A stretch of DNA of 16,168 bases, taken from assembly GCA_017861495.1 (NCBI GenBank), contig JAGFXW010000024.1, positions 1 to 16,168 of the forward strand, given 5' to 3'. The translations under genes were made by a program, and so were the position numbers. Numbering within the stretch: the stretch's first letter is position 1; the number at the start of each line of letters is the position of its first letter. The notes beneath the pieces were generated by a model that ran no database searches, was not told the DNA's origin, and was given only the letters and a program-made list of their open reading frames with translations. Below are positions 12,915 to 16,168 of this stretch, one piece after another. The DNA is from Bacillota bacterium (GTDB taxonomy: Bacteria > Bacillota_C > Negativicutes > CTSoil-072).

Positions 12915-14357
12915 TCACCATTCTTGCTTGACATCATACAGCAATTGTTTTTTCAGCGCGGTCAATTTCTCACTCAAATCTACCTTCATCCGATCCGGAT
13001 TCGTCAGCCGTTTAAATTCATCCCACAACGATTCCATTTCCGATTGGGCATACACTTTAATTTCCTGCAAAGAAGGCTGTTGATACACGCAAACCCCATT
13101 TTTGAAAATAGGAACCAACATCTCCTTCACAACGTAAGACCCCTTGGCAAGAACGCTTTTTTTCCACATATGCGTTTCATCGTACACAATGATATCCTGG
13201 CTGTTGTCGATTGCTTCATCTGCCAGGGCAATCAGATCGGCTTTTATTTTCCCGTTCTGGTACACCCGATACAGCTTTTTAATCCCTGGGTTTGTTATTT
13301 TCTCAACATTATCGGAAATTTTCATTTTCGGGATAACCAGGTTTTCATCGTATTCAGCAGCAAGTTTGTATACCCCGCCCAACGATGAACTGCCGTCTGA
13401 AGTAATCAATTTAGTCCCTACACCCCAGACTGTAATTTTTGCCCCCTGCATCTTCAAGTCACGAATAATATACTCGTCAAGGTCGTTCGAAGCACTGATC
13501 ACGGCATCCTTTAACCCAGCCTGATCGAGCATTCTTCTCGCTTCTTTCGATAAATAAGCCAAGTCGCCGCTGTCAAACCGGATCCCATACTTGCCAAACT
13601 TAACGCCTTTCGCCATCAGTTCCTTGAACGCAGTGATGGCGTTGGGAACACCGCTCTGCAATGAATTATAGGTATCGACCAATAATATGGCATTGCCAGG
13701 ATATTGCCGCGCATATTCACGAAAAGCATCCAGTTCTGTAGGAAAACTCATTACCCAGCTATGGGCCATTGTCCCGGCAACAGGAACGCCAAACATTTTT
13801 CCGGCAATTACGTTTGAAGTTGCATCAAAACCGCCAATGATTGCCGCCCGGGCTCCATAGACACCTGCATCAACTCCATGAGCACGCCGCAAGCCAAATT
13901 CCATCAACAGATCTTCCGCAGCGACACTGCGCATCCGACTGGCTTTCGTACAGATAAGGCTTTCATGGTTAAGAAACATCGATAAAGCAGTTTCGATCAA
14001 TTGCGCTTCCATGAAATTGGCTTGCACAATCAACAACGGTTCCCCCGGAAAAACCACCGTTCCTTCCGGCACTGACCAGATATCGCCGGTGAATTGAAAA
14101 TGCAGCAAATGGTTTAAAAAATCTTCTTTAAAAATCCCCAATGACCGCAAATAATCAATATCTTCTTCACAAAATGAAAGTTCATTGATATATTGGATCA
14201 CGTGCTCCAATCCGGCATAAACCGTGTATCCGCCATGATATGGATTGGTGCGGTAAAAGCGGTCAAATACCGCTTTTTGATTTGCTTTCCCAGAAAAATA
14301 CCATCCTTGCATCATCGTGAGTTGGTATAAGTCGGTCAGCATTGTCAGATTTCTCAT
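12915..14357 (-). CDS. pncB: Nicotinate phosphoribosyltransferase
   Basis: A 480-residue enzyme that joins nicotinate to PRPP (using ATP) to give nicotinate mononucleotide, the entry step of NAD salvage; cytosolic. Family motifs are LTDLYQLTMMQGW at the N-terminus, EFGLRRAHG (about 153-161), the phosphorylated-histidine loop GTMAHSWVMS (H199), LLVDTYN (about 225-231), GVKFGKYGIRFDSGDLAYL, and VWGVGTKLITS. The length fits the long bacterial type. I take ATG 14355-14357 (MRNLTMLTDLYQL) as the start because GAGGG lies six bases upstream; the ATG two codons earlier abuts that site. It heads the unit pncB-aas-FAH-secreted protein and has its own candidate promoter. Confidence 0.93.
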   Translation of the reverse strand: MRNLTMLTDLYQLTMMQGWYFSGKANQKAVFDRFYRTNPYHGGYTVYAGLEHVIQYINELSFCEEDIDYLRSLGIFKEDFLNHLLHFQFTGDIWSVPEGTVVFPGEPLLIVQANFMEAQLIETALSMFLNHESLICTKASRMRSVAAEDLLMEFGLRRAHGVDAGVYGARAAIIGGFDATSNVIAGKMFGVPVAGTMAHSWVMSFPTELDAFREYARQYPGNAILLVDTYNSLQSGVPNAITAFKELMAKGVKFGKYGIRFDSGDLAYLSKEARRMLDQAGLKDAVISASNDLDEYIIRDLKMQGAKITVWGVGTKLITSDGSSSLGGVYKLAAEYDENLVIPKMKISDNVEKITNPGIKKLYRVYQNGKIKADLIALADEAIDNSQDIIVYDETHMWKKSVLAKGSYVVKEMLVPIFKNGVCVYQQPSLQEIKVYAQSEMESLWDEFKRLTNPDRMKVDLSEKLTALKKQLLYDVKQEW

Positions 14358-14378
14358 GATCATCCCTCATTGTCTAAA

Positions 14379-14406
14379 ATAGTAATAAGTTAAAATTCTT
14401 TGTCAC
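14379..14406 (-). promoter_or_regulatory. Candidate promoter of pncB
   Basis: On the minus strand GTGACA (14401-14406) and TACTAT (14379-14384) are 16 bases apart. The -10 lies about 20 bases upstream of the pncB start, and the -35 lies past the terminator of the preceding TPR gene, as expected for a new transcription unit. Confidence 0.45.
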
Positions 14407-14430
14407 CGCTCTCTTTCCCTTTAAATAACG

Positions 14431-14456
14431 AAAAAACCGGCCCTGTTTGACCGGTT
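14431..14456 (-). terminator. Intrinsic terminator of the TPR protein gene
   Basis: On the minus strand AACCGGTC-AAACAG-GGCCGGTT forms an eight-pair stem (one G-T pair) followed by TTTTTT. It begins about 45 bases after the stop of the TPR gene. Confidence 0.88.
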
Positions 14457-14499
14457 ACACAAATAACCAGCGCTCTTTTTTCATAATTAATTAACCGCG

Positions 14500-15261
14500 C
14501 TACCGGCCAAGAACCGCCAAGCGTTGCTTGGCAAACAAGATATCTTGTTCACGATCAATCGGCGCGATCTCAATAAATTTTCGATACGCATCCGCAGCAT
14601 CCTGATTTCGACCTAATTTTTCGCAAGCGTGGGCCTTGTTAAAATAAGAATATGCCTGCGCGGAATCCAAAGCAATCGCCTGGTCATAATCAGCAATCGC
14701 CTTCTCAAATTTCCACATAACCGCATAAATATTGCCTCGGTTGTTATAGGCATCTACGTACTGCGGATCAATTTCCAATGCCTTTGTATACTCATCAATT
14801 GCTTGGTCATACTTTCCTCGATGTACGTATGCATTTCCACGGTTATTGTATGCTTCGGCATACATAGGGTCTATCTGCACGGCTTGTGTACAGTCAGCGA
14901 TGGCTTTGTCATACTTTCCTGCCGCATTGTAAGCAGCCCCCCGGTTACTGTAGGCCGCTGCAAACCGGGGATCGATTTTCAACGCTTTCGTATAATCAGC
15001 AATTGACTGGTCAAACTGCCCCTTCCAATAATAGGCCAATCCACGTTTATTATAGGCCGCAGCAAATTGGGGATCCATTTGGAGCGCTTTCGTGTAGGAT
15101 GCAATAGCCGAGTCATAATCACGCTGCTGACTCAAACTATCTCCCCGTGCCATCCATTGCTCCGCAGTCAGATTTTCCTCTGCGCCAGCGACAAAAGTAA
15201 ATAAACCAAACAGTAGAACGACAGTTAACCCTATTGTTCTACAGCAACGACGCGATAGCAT
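14500..15261 (-). CDS. Secreted or membrane-tethered TPR repeat protein
   Basis: A 253-residue protein with an N-terminal hydrophobic signal (RTIGLTVVLLFGLFTFVAGA, likely cleaved before EENLT). It then has six tandem 34-residue tetratricopeptide repeats, each with the A-Y-x-N-R-G / A-I-x-x-Y-x-x-A-L-x-x-D-P pattern, up to the last IEIAP. Such proteins form a curved helical scaffold for protein-protein contact outside the cytosol; the partner is unknown. ATG 15259-15261 is taken as the start because GGAGAGGAG lies eight bases upstream and the signal peptide follows directly; the frame is open for 50 codons further up but runs through the preceding terminator. Repeats 2-4 are very alike at the protein level, which suggests internal duplication. 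It is flanked by terminators on both sides and is monocistronic. Confidence 0.88.
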   Translation of the reverse strand: MLSRRCCRTIGLTVVLLFGLFTFVAGAEENLTAEQWMARGDSLSQQRDYDSAIASYTKALQMDPQFAAAYNKRGLAYYWKGQFDQSIADYTKALKIDPRFAAAYSNRGAAYNAAGKYDKAIADCTQAVQIDPMYAEAYNNRGNAYVHRGKYDQAIDEYTKALEIDPQYVDAYNNRGNIYAVMWKFEKAIADYDQAIALDSAQAYSYFNKAHACEKLGRNQDAADAYRKFIEIAPIDREQDILFAKQRLAVLGR

Positions 15262-15310
15262 GTGCAACACTCCTCTCCCTTCTATTCGGCCGTATGGATC
15301 ATCACTACTC

Positions 15311-15349
15311 CCGAAAAACAAAACACGGCCTAGATAAAATCTAGTGCCG
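15311..15349 (-). terminator. Intrinsic terminator of the YihY-family gene
   Basis: On the minus strand CGGC-A-CTAG, loop ATTTTAT, then CTAGGCCG forms a stem with one bulged base (15326-15333 pairing with 15341-15349). It is followed by the T-rich tail TGTTTTGTTTTTC. It lies about 75 bases after the stop of the YihY-family gene and upstream of the TPR gene. Confidence 0.75.
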
Positions 15350-15423
15350 CATCCGCTGGAACGTATTAGTTTTCTTACTTCCAATATAGCAAATACAGGG
15401 CAAAAACGCAATGCATCCGCAAG

Positions 15424-16167
15424 TTAGTTGTCCTGTTTTTTGTCGGTAAAACTGCTGCAAATCGCGTTTAATTCTCCGCCAAGCAAAAAAATCAACGTAC
15501 TAATATAGAGCCAGATTATTAGGGCAAAAATACCACCTAAACTGCCGTAAATGATTGCGTAATTTGCAAATTTATTCACATAAAAAGAAAACAACAGCGA
15601 AGCGAAAACCCAGCCAAAGGCTGCAAAAACCGTACCTACGATTAAATTCTTTGATTTCAGCTTTTTATTCGGTAGATATTTATAGATCACATAAAAGGTT
15701 ACAACCATGAGCGTGAGAGAAATACTATACCGCAAAAATGACCAAATACTGTAAAACAAAGTTTTTGCTCCCATTAAGCCAAATACATACGATCCGAGCA
15801 TCCTTCCGAAGACAATCATAAAAAAGGAAAAGATGATCATAACAGTCAGACCTACAGTGGCCATAACAGCTATAAAATTCAGTTTCACAAAATTGCGGCT
15901 TTCTTTTACACCATAAGAATGATTCAGGCCTCTTATAACGGCCGCCATTCCTCGCGAAGCTGCCCATAAACTTCCAACCATACCCAATAATAAAATCGTT
16001 GTACTTTTCGCTTGCACAGTCTGTATCAGGATATCTTTTATTAAAACTGCAGCATCATTCGGAAGGATAATACGAAAGTTTGCCATTAATAAGCGATCAG
16101 AAAGATGGGTAAAACTTAATAAATTGATGAGGAAAAACAAAAACGGGAAAAATGATAATATCAAAAA
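15424..16167 (-). CDS. YihY/BrkB family membrane protein, N-terminus outside the window
   Basis: An integral membrane protein of the YihY/BrkB (formerly 'ribonuclease BN-like') family. The visible 248 codons have about five hydrophobic segments. Conserved pieces are LSFFPFLFFLINLL near the window edge, LWAASRGMAAVIRGLNHSYG, YKYLPNKKLK, and YGSLGGIFALIIWLYIS followed by LLGGELNA near the C-terminus. The function of the family is not settled; some members have been linked to transport or membrane remodelling. The frame is open to the right edge, and the family normally has about 30-50 further N-terminal residues, so the start is missing. It ends in a charged tail and is followed by its own terminator. 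Confidence 0.87.
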   Translation of the reverse strand, partial: FLILSFFPFLFFLINLLSFTHLSDRLLMANFRIILPNDAAVLIKDILIQTVQAKSTTILLLGMVGSLWAASRGMAAVIRGLNHSYGVKESRNFVKLNFIAVMATVGLTVMIIFSFFMIVFGRMLGSYVFGLMGAKTLFYSIWSFLRYSISLTLMVVTFYVIYKYLPNKKLKSKNLIVGTVFAAFGWVFASLLFSFYVNKFANYAIIYGSLGGIFALIIWLYISTLIFLLGGELNAICSSFTDKKQDN

Positions 16168-16168
16168 A

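Noticed and set aside
12924..13388. A 154-codon plus-strand frame inside pncB
   Set aside because: It is antisense to a well-conserved enzyme gene and lacks start signals.
14500..15160. Repeat array of about 102 bases
   Set aside because: The periodicity is explained by the tandem tetratricopeptide repeats of the coding sequence; it is not a CRISPR or satellite array.

Overview
The window is a piece of ordinary bacterial chromosome, moderately AT-rich and densely coded, with good AGGAGG-type ribosome binding sites and many hairpin terminators. The gene set suggests an anaerobic Bacillota, perhaps a Negativicutes/Sporomusaceae-like diderm. It includes a ferredoxin-nitroreductase fusion, an FMN-binding glutamate synthase-like protein, a DUF434 protein, an Aas-type acyltransferase/acyl-ACP synthetase, and GTG and TTG starts. 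This placement is inference only; no rRNA or other marker gene is present.

Layout. 1-540 (+) is the 3' end of an FMN-binding glutamate synthase family gene. A GC-rich, repeat-bearing stretch (584-772) follows; it may be a structured RNA and ends in a 16-bp perfect hairpin. Next, on the minus strand, are a rhomboid protease (817-1506) and a diaminopimelate decarboxylase (1734-2978) with a hairpin in its leader. Divergent from the latter, a promoter overlapping a 56-bp inverted repeat drives a 48-codon membrane peptide (3343-3489), which ends at a 52-bp perfect palindrome. A minus-strand cluster (4792 to 3630) holds a YjdF/DUF2238 membrane protein, a small acidic protein and an ADP-ribosylglycohydrolase remnant. 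Two plus-strand genes follow: a 60-aa CxxC protein and a membrane-anchored nitroreductase.

From 6238 to the end every gene is on the minus strand. In order of transcription (high to low coordinate) these are: a YihY/BrkB membrane protein (cut by the window edge) with its own terminator; a secreted six-TPR protein with a terminator; a probable operon pncB - aas - FAH-family hydrolase - small secreted protein; a second probable operon of ferredoxin-nitroreductase - DUF434 - HD phosphohydrolase ending at a terminator; and a monocistronic rhodanese.

The most interesting feature is the rhodanese (6238-6576). It has an in-frame UGA exactly where the catalytic cysteine is expected, and an intact, conserved domain continues to a proper stop codon. 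This looks like either a selenocysteine-containing rhodanese or a very recent nonsense mutation. The paired long palindromes around the 48-aa membrane peptide are the second item worth checking. No CRISPR array, complete mobile element, prophage, tRNA or rRNA was recognised.
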